Source of the DNA: Kudoa neothunni
Taxonomy: Eukaryota > Cnidaria
Length of the DNA: 64,000 bases
Direction of reading: 5' to 3'
NCBI GenBank assembly: GCA_964304625.1
Contig: OZ199838.1
Location: 10,974,001 to 11,038,000, forward strand
The notes under the pieces are model-generated. The model worked only from the letters and a program-made list of their open reading frames with translations, was not told the DNA's origin and made no database searches. Both the position numbers and the translations under genes were made by a program. Position 1 is the first letter of the stretch. Every line of letters begins with the position of its first letter. Positions 51,861 to 64,000 of the stretch are shown piece after piece.

Positions 51861-54800
51861 CAGTGATTCACAATCGGGGTTCAATGAGATAGTGCCGAGG
51901 GTTGGACGGACGAGGAAAATTTTGATTTTCCGTTCTGCACACCCTGTTGGCGAAATTTGAGTAGTACCGCGTTTCCACGAAATTAAGACCCGGTCTTGTA
52001 TTAATTTCACGTTAGAAATTGGTATTAGGTCTTATATTTAATACATCATGCAAATTAGCACTAGGTCTTATTTTCGAGTAAACACGGTACCACGGGGAGC
52101 TACTTATTTCGATGAGATACAAAGATTTCCCTTAAAATAAAAATTTATTTAGATAAATACACTTTTTTACTATATTCTACAACATCCATAATCAAAAAGT
52201 GACCGTATATGATTATTTATTTCCCCTCCTCCGTAATGAATATACAATGTGCACCAAGTTTGCTGAGGTGTCATTTTCTAGTCCAATCAGATCGATCAGC
52301 TGCGACTTGTTGTCTTTGATTTATATTGCTAATTATTATAAATATGCTGAAGATGACGAGAAAGTGATCAGACAACTATGCTGAATATGGTTTCACCGTA
52401 GCAACTCCTGTCGACGAAAGTCAGCATGCCCCGTATATGGTCTGTAATGCTGTGCTAAGTAATTTTAGACTCGCCCCTGCAAAACTACGTGAACGTTTTA
52501 TGAAACTTCATGCAAATGGCCAATATGAAAATGCAACAATTGCAGATTTTAGAGCTAAAAAGATCAAATTTGATCAACAGAAATCATTATCTGATCTGGG
52601 CTTTGTGTCAACTGATAAACAAATTTTGCAAGCATCCTACGAAATATCATATTTGATTGGAAAACAAAATAAGCCTCATACAATTGACGAATCATTAGTT
52701 AAGCTAGCTGCGATGAAAATGGCAAATATCCTTATAGGTAAGACTGCCGAACCTAAATTTTCCCAAGTTTCTCTCTCCAATAATACTGTGCGATGCAGAA
52801 TGATAGATATGAGCAATGATATACTGTCGCAAATATTGGAACATCTGATTTCAAACCCACTAAAATTTAGCCTCCAACTTGACGAAACTACGGGTATTGT
52901 TGATGTGTGCCAGCTTTCTATATTTGTGAGATATTTCTACCAACATCCCATACAAGGAGAAATCTTATTCTGTAAACTCTTCAAGAAGACGACAAGAGTA
53001 TCTGATATAAAAAAAATGGTTGGTGACTTTTTCCAAGAACATCAACTTACGTGGGATATGGTGTCTGCTATATGTACTGATGGTGCTCCTGCCATGCTTG
53101 GAAAAAACTCTGGTTTTGGGTCTTTAATGAAAGCTGATGCTCCGCATATAATTATAACACACTGTATTCTTCATAGACATGCGTTAGTCATGAAAACCTT
53201 TCCTCCGAAACTCAAATTTGTATTGAATGTTGTTGTTGAATGGGTGAATTACGTGCGAAAAAGTGCATTAAATCATACAATTTTTAAGGATTTATGCAAT
53301 GAGTTGGGGTCGGATTTTGAAACACTTTTATACCATTCGAATGTTCGATGGCTGTCTAAAGGAAAGGTATTAAATCGTGTTTTCGCATTACGCGAAGAAC
53401 TTGCCATATCTCTAAGGGAACAAAGGTATCAACATGTCCATCATTTTTCGGATGCAAAATTTGTTATTACATTGGCGTATATGGCTGATATCTTCAATAC
53501 CCTGTACCAACTCAATCTTCAAATGCGAGGAGACGGAATAAATATAATCGAAGCTGGAGAAGAGATTCTAGGATTTCTTAAAAAATTAGTTCTATGGATA
53601 CGTAGGGTACAAAATGGGAACTTTACTAATTTTCCCTTGCTGAATGATTGCATTAGTACTTTTGAAGATATCGGTGGGTTTACAGATGTTTCTTTACTCG
53701 ATAACGTGAGAGGCTCAATTGTTTTACATTTGAGTGAGCTAAAAACATCCCTTGAAGGATATTTTCCAACAGAAATATCCTATCCAACATGGGTAAGACA
53801 ACCATTTCTGTTTTCAGTATCATCAACTGGTGTAAATGAATATATTTGGATGAATGATTAGTTTACAACCAAACAAACTGCAACAACAATTATTCAGTAC
53901 TTCAACATTATCCAATTTTTGGTGTAATCTAACAACAGATTACCATTGATTGCAAATACTGCCCTTAACCTAATCATCCCATTTGTATCAACATATCTAT
54001 GCGAACAATCATTCTCGGCTTTATTGGATATTAAACCAAAAAAACGAAACAGGCTTGAATGTGGCGATGACATGAGAATGGCGTTAGACAAATTCGTACC
54101 TAGAATTTCAAAAATAATTAATGAAAAAACAGAAGCAAATTCCACATTAGTTTTTATTTATATATCTGTTTTTATTTGCTGTAATGCGAAAATCATACAT
54201 AACTTTCCAAATTTTAATATTGTATTTTATTTTATAGGGGTTATAGAGATTTAAAATTGTTAACAAACATGAAGAAAGCAAAATTTGATTATTTGATTAA
54301 ACAAAAATTGTAATCTCAAATCTAATTTCACCATGAAATTTTATATTTAAATTAGATATTGTGATATACATACAATAGTATTATTAAAAAATAGTAAATA
54401 ATTGTATGTCTAATAAAAAAATATGGACAATATTTTCTGATCTTTCGTTTAACGAAGCTTCGGCAAGAAAATTTTAATATATTAAATCATGGCCCGTGGT
54501 GAACGACTTGCAATAATATAAATATCTATCTCAATATAGATTCATGAATCAATTTTTGTTAAATTCGAATTTTAGATATGGGAAAACCATTCTGTCCATC
54601 TGGAATAAAACTACTGTTTAATCAAATTTTTTGTTCTGTGATAAATATTTTAAAACTTATCATTTTGAATCGATCCGGAGTTTATTTTTTTTATATTAAC
54701 AAAAAACTTTTTTAATTAATCTTTAATACACGCTTGTTTATATGCATTTAAAAAATTCGTCTCATCACCTATAAATGATACATTTTTGAAACTTTAGATA

Positions 54801-54959
54801 ATTATGGCGCGTAAAAATGTATTTATTACTGTTAAATTAATTGGACTGGTGACTTTATAAAATGACGGAAAAACATGGTATCATAACAAGGAGGGGTTCG
54901 ATAGAGATTTCGTAAGATCTCTATGGGTTCGATGAGGTATGAAACGTTGGGAACCACTG
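51861..54959 (+). mobile_element. ZBED5-like hAT transposon
   Basis: Inward ends CAGTGATTCACAA and CAGTGGTTCCCAA (right end reverse-complemented) match at 11 of 13. The duplicated target is tactggag (51853-51860) and tattaaag (54960-54967). The empty site in the gene C unit reads tactagag, confirming the insertion point. A subterminal hairpin (tagagat/atctcta) lies at 54902-54923. The 3.1-kb length and near-complete transposase suggest a fairly recent, once-autonomous copy. Confidence 0.9.
52379..54250 (+). pseudogene. ZBED5/FAM200-type hAT transposase, nearly intact
   Basis: An open frame from about 52382 runs to 53861 (474 codons from the first ATG at 52437). It begins with a degenerate BED finger (EYGFTVATPVDESQ, YMVCNAVLSNFRLAPAKL; the first Cys and a His are missing). 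It continues through the conserved LQLDETTGIVDVCQLSIFVR, CTDGAPAMLGKNSGF, HCILHRHALV and HSNVRWLSKGKVLNRV blocks. A single frameshift near 53835-53860 separates it from the C-terminal dimerisation region (LIIPFVSTYLCEQSFSALLD, KKRNRL, near 53964-54080). The catalytic Asp positions are visible. Probably inactive, but only one break was found after the BED region. Confidence 0.9.
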
Positions 54960-54967
54960 TATTAAAG

Positions 54968-56130
54968 CGATACTCAAACTAAAGTTTTTCATCTTCTTCT
55001 CAAATTAGTTTACTTTAAAATTAATTAAAAAATTTTATAAAAACTGTGACTGCAAACAATACGCTTGTATCAATCAAAGAAAACATTCGATTTGTTGTTA
55101 ATTTAACTGGTCAATGCATTTATTGGTAAAATTTATTAAATATTATTTTTTAGAACGTGGTAAATATGAGAGAGTTTCTCCACAAGAAACAAGCAGTAGG
55201 TTATTCGCGATAGCTGTAACAGTTATGGACGGAAAATTTAATAGATTTTTTGCACTATTTGTTTTTTTATCAGTAAAGGCGTTCAAATAGAAAATGAAGT
55301 TTAAAGTTTAAGGAATATTAGGAAGTTGAAATAATTTGGGATAAAATAGTCAAAAAAATTAATGGAAAACTACTGTAGTTGGAAAAACTTCAATAATGTT
55401 ATGGCACGAGAATCATTCACTGCTCATTAACACCAAACTCTAATAAAAAAGGGGATATGACCGTCATATAGTAAAAATCTCAATAATATATAACACATAA
55501 TATAACTTTAATGTATAAAATAAAGTCCAGTTTGATTAGAAGCGCATTCTGGTGATAAACACAATTGAACGTAATCTAGATACATGTATCCGCGTTTACA
55601 GTTCGATTGAGCTTTATCGACTGCAGAGCTTATACTTTTTGTTATATTTACTAAAAACCGATTTAAAGCCTGATTTTTATATACGTTTTTATATTGGATA
55701 AAATTAAACTACCAGTTGAATATGTATCGGATATTCGTTTTAATTTATGAATGTGTAGTTGGTAACCGATTTCGCTTAATTCGCTCGAGAATCACATGAG
55801 GCTACACAAAATCTAGTTGGGCAGATTATTATTTTAAATAACTTGAATATTTTATTAATTTTTTTTGTACCGATTTTTATTTTATCTTATTATAAATGAT
55901 TTAAAATAAATAAATTTAAAAGAAGGGAGATTTTATGGTAATATTCTAAACTCACTTTATTTTGATAATTTTTTTATTTGAGCTAAGTAAAATATTTATG
56001 GCGTTTATATAAACCTTCTGCTTGATTATTACATCTAAGTTACACCTATCAATATCATACCTGTTTACGTAGGTTTTATATTTTTACAATGTATTCAGTA
56101 GCATCTTTTGTCAAATATATTCAGTAATTT
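54968..56130. repeat. Spacer of tandem unit 2
   Basis: Homologous to 47664-48780 behind gene C (shared strings such as caagtaggttattcg-type and ttatcagtaaaggcgtt). No gene. Confidence 0.75.
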
Positions 56131-57874
56131 TTTAATCAGTCAGTTAACGCTTCATCTTCAAACTATGCCAATATTATAATACTTCCTTTTTTTCAATTTT
56201 TATCATCTATGTAACTTCATGTTTCATATCGATAATATTTGTATTTTTATTAAAAAAAAGATTTATTCAAAAAGTTTATTAATTTTATGTCTCATAGACT
56301 TCTGCGCTATCTTATATAATACAGCGCGTTAAGTATTTCCAGGAAAAGTTAGATTTGACTCCGCTCCACAAAATGAATAAATTATGTTATCGTCTTTCTC
56401 CCAATTGGTGTCTGCAATTAATGATTACTGATATCCAACTTAAATAGTTTCACTACATTTATAATATTTTGGGGAAGAAAAATCATCTATACGTAGCTTA
56501 GTTGGATCACAAAATTAGAGGGCATTATCCAGAGTCCGAAAATATTTTTTATTCATGGCAAACCTTTTGAATTTCCCACACACTAAAATAATCGTTTTAT
56601 TGAACTAATATTAAACTGAATAATTAGGGATATTTCCAAAGCATCTAGACTTACCATGGAACCGAATGATTAAACAACTGAGTTTTTCTCCCAGCATAGA
56701 TAAAATCACATATTGGAATAAATAATCACCTTTTAGATTTTTTATTTAAATAAGAACATTTGATCTTAATTATACGAAATTTTGTTACAAAATTTCTAAA
56801 AAAATATATATAAATTAAAACGTCTTTGTATTGATACTACAATACAATCTCGCTGATTCTATAAGCATAACATGGTGAATAATTCTTCAAACACAATTAT
56901 ATCGACATTAGGGTTCTGTCTTAATTTTTTGTCTAGAGAATCCCAATAAAAATTTATCCTTTATATTGAATTATTGTTCGCTGAGATTTAAGATTCAATA
57001 CACATGTTATTCCACGAACCCCTGAATCCACGAGAGTCAATTCAGGCTTGTGTAAATAATGTCAAATTAATATATAATATACTAGCGCAAAAGTCTCGCA
57101 AAGGTCATTTGAAGTTCAAAGTAAATTCAGAGTATTTAGATAAATAGTACAAAGATTACCCAATTAACGGATGATTTATTTAATCAATTGGACGTATGAA
57201 CCTTATTTAATATTGTTAAAAACTAATAAACACCACCGAGCATTTAAAATTTCCTCTTTAGAGCCCCTAAATATCGATTTTCTTCGTGTTGTTTGCAGTA
57301 ATCTCCAAATAATACCATATGAAATAGACTAATCTTGTTAAACATCAACAAATGAATTTAATATTAATGCTTGGCTACATAACCTAATATTACCTTCTTT
57401 ATTAGAACTAATTCAATTACTAAATTACTTTTCAATAATTTTAAAGTAAAATAAACACTTTGATACATATAAAATAAACTTTTTATAACTTTAACGAAAT
57501 GATCTATATGTCTGCATACATTCTGAAATCATACCACTCATATCAAGTGAAAATGTTTTTAGTCATTTTGCAGGATGAAAACCTTTTATGATTTTTTACG
57601 TATTTTTCCGTGTTAAAATAAAATTTTATCTCTCCATATGTGTGCTCTAATGGAGCGATATATCTTTCTGTAGAGAATGAAAAATGCATACACACACACG
57701 CGGATTACCGGTTTGCGTTATATAGTAGGACAGAGACCCAAAAATCGTTGATGAATGTACTTTTAAAAATTACTCTGAAAAATTATAAACTCAAGATGGA
57801 TTTGAATTTGAATTAAGACAAAATTATGATTCCATTTTGGTGTAATTTTCTATCTTAAAAATATTAAAAAGGGG
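56131..57874. other. AT-rich spacer
   Basis: No gene was recognised. A short (CA)n run lies near 57692-57701. Confidence 0.4.
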
Positions 57875-58090
57875 GTGAACGAGTTTTTTCGGTTGAACAT
57901 GACGATTTTCAATTACCTAAAACATTATTTAAGTGACACTTTTTGGATTTTTGGATATCGAAGTAGAAACGATGAAAAAATTTTTTCCAGTTATCCTGGA
58001 GACATCAGCTTATCATATCTAGAACCAGTCGATGAAATAATAGCTAAATCACAAAAACTAACGAACCGCCTCAATTATGAGACTATTTAA
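57875..58090 (+). CDS. Small open frame, unidentified
   Basis: 71 codons with a less AT-biased, non-repetitive composition (for example SDTFWIFGYRSRNDEK, YPGDISLSYLEPVDEIIAKS). I recognise no family. It could be a single-exon small gene, an exon of a larger gene, or chance. No upstream exon was found. Confidence 0.25.
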   Translation: MNEFFRLNMTIFNYLKHYLSDTFWIFGYRSRNDEKIFSSYPGDISLSYLEPVDEIIAKSQKLTNRLNYETI

Positions 58091-58689
58091 CAAAAAATAA
58101 TTCTACTTATGCCTCAAAGTACGCTTAAAGTTAGAAGAAGAATTATTTAATATACAAGTGGAATGTAAGAAACAAATAAAAATAACATATATTCTCTAAA
58201 AGAAATCATTACAATAATAATAAAAAAATAATTAAATTTTAGATATAAATATGTGTTTCATAAAGCGCGTATTACCACCTATCATTGTTGGATAATTCGC
58301 ACTTTTTCTCCAGCCCCAAGGGATTACGTATACCCCGTCACCCATTGTATACTAAACCCAGCCACAGGAATCAGTTTCCTGTTTCACATTCACATTCATA
58401 TAATACAAATTCATTATTTTTTTATCTTTTTAATAACTGCTTTACAGAAAAAAATTTTTTAATCCGGACCTCGAAGCTTACGAAAACCGAAAATTTTTCC
58501 CCCAGTTAAAAACTTTGACGACCCCTGCCCTGATTCAGATCACTCACGGACCCCAGGCTAGGAACCGCTTACCTAGAGCGTAAAAAAATTGAAGCTGAAA
58601 AATTATCTCATGGTTTCCTTTTAAAGCAGGGAAGAAATGAAAACAACGAAGTCTAAAACGATACAAAATCTCTACACATAAATGAATAG

Positions 58690-59335
58690 GTCAACGAGTT
58701 CGTTTAGCGGTCATCTTTTTGAAATCATCTCTATCCAACTTTACAGTGCCATTAGATCCTCGATGGATAAATAAGGGGTTCGATTGATCTACCCACCAAC
58801 CTCCATTTCTAAAAAAAATTTAATCCTGCATGACACCAAACGAAAATATGAAAATATACGGGACATTTTTGACGAATTTTTGCTTGAATCGTGTACCTTT
58901 GGATTGATCTGCTTTTTTAAAAGTAACCAAAGATGTACCAGCCTATTAAATGTTAATTAATATCAATAAATTATCAAGATGTGAAATCGCTAAATACGCT
59001 ATCTTCTCCGACACCTAATATCAATCGTTTCTGTTGTTCCTTTCTTAGTTCCATTAGTTTGGGATATGGAATCGAGGTTTTCTTTTTCTAAATGTTGGCT
59101 CAAAAGTTATTCGAGCTTTAGTTATCTCTTACGGGAGCTCCCAGTTTTTCCGCCCATTCCTGTGAATAAATACCTTTCAACGGCTTCGATCTCTTCATAC
59201 AACTGATTGCTACAATATTTATCAGATTTATCAACTAAAAATGTTGGATACCTAGTTTTTCCACATCCACTTTAAATTTTTTCACATCAAATGGCTCATC
59301 TTGGCTAATACACGGTTTCAACTATAAAAAACAAT
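58690..59335 (-). CDS. Unidentified spliced gene, minus strand (tentative)
   Basis: Three coding-looking segments on the minus strand have plausible splice borders. The first is KRSKPLKGIYSQEWAEKLG (near 59205-59130), ending at a GT donor. The second is KKKTSIPYPKLMELRKEQQ, then KRLILGVGEDSVFSDF (near 59095-58985). The third is RNGGWWVDQSNPLFIHRGSN, then GTVKLDRDDFKKMTAKRT (58810-58695), ending with a TGA near 58697. The segments are basic and conserved-looking, suggesting a small nucleic-acid-associated or ribosomal-type protein. I cannot name it, and the phase between the second and third segments was not resolved. Confidence 0.35.
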
Positions 59336-59615
59336 CATATAATTGCCAAATTTACTTTTCAATAGAAGACGTGATGACTTCTTTTCTAGGTTTTGTTTTT
59401 CCCTAATAACAATTATTAATATGTCCAAGCGAAAGATTAAAGAATTTATTTACTGCTTGATTTTGTGGTTTTCTATTACTTTGCATAAAGCAAACAACTA
59501 CAGGTTTTTGCGCATCAGCGTTCTTATTCACTTTTTTAGCTATAGGATTATAAGTCTATAAATCCAGTTTATCGTCTGCACTAGAAAATACTTGGAAACT
59601 GATCCATGATTAAGC

Positions 59616-60551
59616 ATGCCTTGCGTACGCAATATAAAACAAATGAAGCGCCACCTAGACATTTCGCCTCGCTCTTTATGGTATACGTTGACAATACTGA
59701 CAAATAACAAATTTTCACTTAGTGATGTAGTCATTGTGGACAACAATGATGTTTTTAGACGAAAATCACTGGCTCAAATCATGCAAAATATGAAATCGCA
59801 CAGCGAACGCAGCATGACTGTCGATGATTCGTTTGATTTGACACCCACATTCATTGCTGTCAGAGATCCAAATACTGCAAAACAAATCGTTAAATGGATC
59901 ACTTTGGGGAATTTTCTCCATAAAACTTCGGTTCTATCGTCCTTAGCAACTTTTGTTGTGCCACGTTTAGTTCCGGAAAATTTCAGGAATGTGGTCGTTC
60001 TTTTTTTTGGTTTCAGTGCTATTTTGTCGGCCATATTCTACAATTCGTCTTGGATGTTTGACCCCTGTTCACAATATCAGGTATTTTTGTCTTCTTTATT
60101 TATATTATGTGAAAATGAGAATTATAATTTTAAATTGCATCTGAAAATTTTAATTTGTTTCAATTTAAAATACAATATCATAAAAATTAACTTACGTAAT
60201 GTTACATTAATTATATTACATTACATTTTGTAGAATATTTCAAATTGAGTATTATTTTTTTAATTTTCAACATGAGCCGTAAAAAAATAAATTTTTTACT
60301 TGATATAATAATTTGGTTAGGTGGAAAAACGAGCTGAAGTTCTGTCTATGCTGAAACTTCCCAGAAATAAAGCTAGAAATTTTAATGGCGTCTATTCGGT
60401 GGTACTTGTACGCAGAGATGACTATTATAGACGATTGCTTCACAATTTCACCATGTTCTGTACAGCAACTAAATTGTGCCTTGTGTTTTCCGATTTCTTG
60501 AAAATGATTGTTACGGAGGTGGCCACTATAGTTCAACAGCAACTAGCCTAA
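59616..60551 (+). CDS. TMEM11: TMEM11, mitochondrial inner-membrane protein
   Basis: Inner-membrane protein linked to cristae shape and MICOS in animals. Two exons (59616-60080, 60321-60551) join in phase 0 to 231 residues; human TMEM11 is 192. Diagnostic blocks: FIAVRDPNTAKQIVKWITLG, GNFLHKTSVLSS, SSWMFDPCSQYQ at the exon junction continuing VEKRAEVLSM, then VVLVRRDDYYRRLLHN (human: VVLVRKDDLHRKRLHN). Hydrophobic stretches near residues 110-150 and at the C-terminus fit the known topology. The start is uncertain: the first 35 residues (MPCVRNIKQMKRHLDIS...) have no counterpart and could belong to an upstream exon or the 5' UTR. Confidence 0.9.
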
Positions 60552-62098
60552 ATGTCAATATCCAACGTATTCTTATCATTTCCTATTTTAGTTTTGTATT
60601 GTTCTATGTGAATTTTTTTAATGTCAATCCAGCGCGTCATTTTGCTATTTCTTAAGTTAGTCAACAAATTTTTTAGTCAATCATTAGACTTAAGTGACGA
60701 GTGTTTTTAATGAGGAATTTTTGTCGATAATAAATTACTTATTCAAAGTTTAGCGAAGAATTCTTGGATTTTAATAGTAGTGAAGTAGATCTTTTAAAAG
60801 TTATTGCGACGATGGAAACTCGTTATCTTTGCAGTAAAACAAAGTTTACAATACAACTAAGAAACTTAGAATTTAATTTAATTTAAATCAACTGAATTAA
60901 ACATAATATTATTGTTACGTCAGCGAGGTAGAACCCCTGGCGCAACCTATTAAACTAAGAAGTTAGGCTGATAAGGTCGACTCCATGAACCCTGCAGATT
61001 TAACATAATGAAGAAAAATGTAGACATTCGCCTTGTGTTTCTGTAACAGTGTGGAGATATAATCCAGAAAATATGCTCATCTCCGAGACAAAAAATTATA
61101 ACTTGGCCTCAACTAATTTCAAGAACGTTCGTTCTGAGGAACCAAAGATTCTTATTCTTAATACATTCCTCTCTTATTCATACCAAACTATAATTACTCT
61201 TAAATCTCCCATTATAATATGCATGCATTCTAACCACAATTCGTTTTATGGAATAAGAACGCAGAAGTAGTTGACATATTCGGAACCTAAAATCGCGATA
61301 TCCCAAGTAGGAATTCAATAATCAAACACCCATACACCGTACAGAGATATAAATTATAATTTTTTCTAAATAACGCTGTATTTTGATCCATTCGTGTTTT
61401 GTATGTCGTTTAGGACACACCAAAAATTGTTTGAAATTTTTAAATGTTGAAATTATTTTCTAACAACAATACATTTGAAGTTTGTAAATTAGAGTTATGA
61501 TAATAATATTTATATTTTATAGTAAATAAATAATTTCACTATCCATATATCATTGAATTTTTGCATTCGATGTTACCGATTCTCAATACCACGAATATTT
61601 TTTCTATTACATTAATATCTAAATCAGTTAAATATATGTGTGGAGAAAATTTAGTTATACAAATAACATAAAAGTATTGAAGATTAAAATATTTTAGATG
61701 CATCAGTCTCAAGTAATTGCGAAATCATTTTCAAAGTATAATCAATCACACATGAGACGCTTTTAATTCAAAAAAAACGTTCTATTATAATGATTAAAAT
61801 AGAATTAATCTTCTAATAATTAAATTAATCATAAAATAGGTTAAGTAAAGTTAAAAAAATATTGCAATATTTAAAATCCGCGAACCTGAATGTTATAATA
61901 TTATAATGTCGAGATTCTTACTTTAATTGATAATAAACGATTCCTAAATAAGAGTATCAATATCAAGAATTACCTATTTACAAATAATCAAATCCCTTAT
62001 TGTTGCCATTATTATTCATATCAATTTAAAATTTAATACACCTAGCAACAAAAATGTTAATCTTATTCAATACTTTTTTATTTGTTATTAATTCTACA
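60552..62098. other. AT-rich spacer
   Basis: No gene or paired repeat was recognised. Confidence 0.4.
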
Positions 62099-62106
62099 CT
62101 CGAAAC

Positions 62107-62646
62107 CAGGGGTCGGCAACCTGCGGCCCGTCAGCTATTTATATTTGTCCGCCATGCAAATTGACACAAATTTTTCTTAGAAACTAAAGTACCTAAATAC
62201 GTTTTAATTTGTATCTAAATCGTTTTTCCAAGTGTTAACATGTTGTCGCTATAACTTTTTAACCAATTAAATTCATTTTCAGTAAATCAGAAACCTGGAA
62301 AAACATGACTGCTAAAATAACGTTAAAATTATTTCTATAAAAGTATAAAATATTTAAAAAAAGACATATAGGTACATTTCACGTTATTTGATATCTTCGA
62401 TAAATCGTTATTCCATAATTTAAGCACGAGTTGGTTACTCTTTAAAGGAAAATTATTGGTATATAATACTTTTGATTAGTTATACCTTTGTAGTTTAAGT
62501 GACTGTTATTAATTCGAAATTATATATTTCAACTCAAAATTTGAATTTAGATTATTTTACTATTTTTCAAATCGATTCCAATACGGTCGTATTGGAGTTA
62601 GTGCATGTCTGTTAGGTCCGTCAACCAAAAAGGTTACCGACCCTTG
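62107..62646. mobile_element. Non-autonomous hAT element
   Basis: Inward ends CAGGGGTCGGCAACC and CAAGGGTCGGTAACC (right end reverse-complemented) match at 13 of 15. It is a sister copy of the element at 34872 without the Tigger insertion. The flanking octamers ctcgaaac and ttctgaac agree at 5 of 8, suggesting an older insertion. Confidence 0.8.
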
Positions 62647-62672
62647 TTCTGAACCCAATGTTTCTCATTTAA

Positions 62673-62784
62673 CCCTTCGATGTCTGGTCGTGGACATAGT
62701 GTCCATTGATGATTTTCTTAAAATATGATATCCTTTTAAAGTCTCCGAATATTCATATTTCTTGTATTTTATTTTAATGGAAGG
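62673..62784. mobile_element. Short TTAA-flanked element
   Basis: TTAA lies at 62669-62672 and 62785-62788. Ends are CCCTTCGATG and CCTTCCATTA. A subterminal palindrome tggacatagtgtcca lies at 62691-62705. The ends match only briefly, so this is tentative. Confidence 0.4.
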
Positions 62785-62788
62785 TTAA

Positions 62789-64000
62789 AATGTAGAACAG
62801 TGGCCGTAATCCAAATCAGGACCACGGTAAAAATCGAACCTGTTGATTATTTTAATTTTTTGTATTTATCATTTTTTCACCATCAGTAGGTTTTTTTCGG
62901 CACTGTATTTGTTAACGATAATAATTGCTGTAATCTATCATAAATAACTGCTAGTCTCTCGCAGCTATTTCCACAGGCCGTACCATTTAATCGATCTAGT
63001 AAAGTATGCTTTATTTATGCTAAAATTTGAGTGTGACAACTATGATTTTTTATCGATTGTCATATTTCATCATTAGCGATTGCCTATTATTAATTCTATC
63101 TATAACAATAAGAAATTCATATTTTCTGCGAGCATTAGGTGTTAAATTGTATCAGGTCCATAACGTTAATATCAAAAATAATTTATTATAATTAATCCAT
63201 TCATTCCTACCATTAAATGTTCAACACATTTCATGCTAAATCATAAAAAATTCGGGATTAATCTACGAACTAATTATAATCTTAAATCGGAAAATATGGC
63301 CATTATTCTGCATTTTAACCCAATGCAATTCTCATCCGTATATTAAATTTTAGCTAATTTTTAAAGTTTAAGATATATAAATCGTTGATTTAAAAATAGT
63401 TTCGTGCATGCCTGGAGGTGGACACGCTGTTTAGCAAAATGTGTTTTAAATTTACTGTTTTAATAAAAGTTTTATAATATTGATATTTTACGTACCGATT
63501 CCGAGAGGATTATTTTATATTTCCAATTCAAAATTGTTAGGTTAAATTAATTATAGTTGCACAAATTCTAAAAGGAATGTTCACTTCCAAGCGTTTAGGA
63601 GGACGACACTCCAGTATATCTCCATAGTTTTCTAGGTAATACATTATAAATTCCATAACAATGAGGTTTTAATAAATTGAATTAGTAATGAAACTTTATT
63701 TTAAATTTTTATTCTTATTTGAGCATAATTATCATTTTTTATGTTTATTCAATTGAGACAAGATATGTCTACAAATAATCGTGGACAGTGCGATTATCTA
63801 GTCAAATCACAGAGTTATCTTGGTTTTTCATATTTCTCAGAAGTTTCTAATATATTCTCAAACTTTTCCGATACGCCTGTGCTATTCTCCATTAATCTGG
63901 AATATCCTACACCATTTTTTGGATAAAACAGGGTTTTCGTAAGAGGTCATCAGTCTAACAAATAATGGCGAGGTTCTAATGTTTATTTCATCAAAAGATT
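62789..64000. other. AT-rich spacer to window end
   Basis: A 61-codon open frame at 63741-63926 has no recognisable family. Nothing else was seen. Confidence 0.35.

Larger units (their letters stand above)
48787..56130 (+). repeat. Tandem duplication, unit 2 (gene D plus flanks, with hAT insertion)
   Basis: Homology to unit 1 resumes at 54968 after the hAT element and fades near 56130, before a third promoter block would begin. Confidence 0.85.

Noticed and set aside
58250-58575. Possible transposon end near cgacccctgccctgattcag
   Set aside because: It resembles hAT ends in composition, but no inverted partner or target duplication was found.

Overview
The window looks like nuclear DNA of a very AT-rich, intron-rich animal. 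It carries animal-type genes (TMEM11, Miro/RHOT, a multi-Kunitz secreted protein) and animal DNA transposons (ZBED5-like hAT, Tigger/pogo, piggyBac, ZSWIM3-type MULE). Most introns are only 38-60 nt. I infer a small divergent metazoan, with a myxozoan-like parasite the best guess; a mesozoan cannot be excluded from sequence alone. All gene models here were spliced by hand; I ran no search or alignment program.

Layout. 0.4-13.8 kb holds two members of a family of secreted, single-pass membrane proteins that I do not recognise. Gene A (362-7269) has a decayed 5' half and an in-frame 3' half. Gene B (10467-13812) is intact. 15.5-19.1 kb is a MULE. 19.2-22.4 kb is a tight housekeeping cluster: RPB6 (minus), then MAK16 and PSMB1 (plus). 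22.5-26.4 kb holds a hAT MITE and a dead piggyBac. 27.8-29.3 kb is a five-domain Kunitz protein whose stop codon lies inside an inserted TTAA element. 30.8-33.9 kb is Miro on the minus strand. 34.9-44.4 kb is mostly transposons, including a Tigger inside a hAT. 44.6-56.1 kb is a tandem duplication carrying genes C (44866-47503) and D (49027-51666) of the surface family, with a ZBED5-like hAT inserted behind D. 58.7-60.6 kb holds an unidentified minus-strand gene and TMEM11. The rest is AT-rich spacer with MITEs.

The surface family is the main find. Each protein starts with a signal peptide, continues with roughly 98-residue domains mostly encoded one per exon between phase-1 introns, and ends with one membrane helix and a short tail. 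The domains carry a fibronectin-III-like tyrosine-corner motif plus a cysteine core C-x(4-10)-C-x(3)-C. Genes C and D show a patchwork of near-identical tracts (introns included) and strongly divergent tracts. This suggests gene conversion acting together with diversification, as seen in antigen or recognition gene families. Miro, TMEM11, RPB6, MAK16 and PSMB1 are ordinary cell genes and are not functionally linked to this family.
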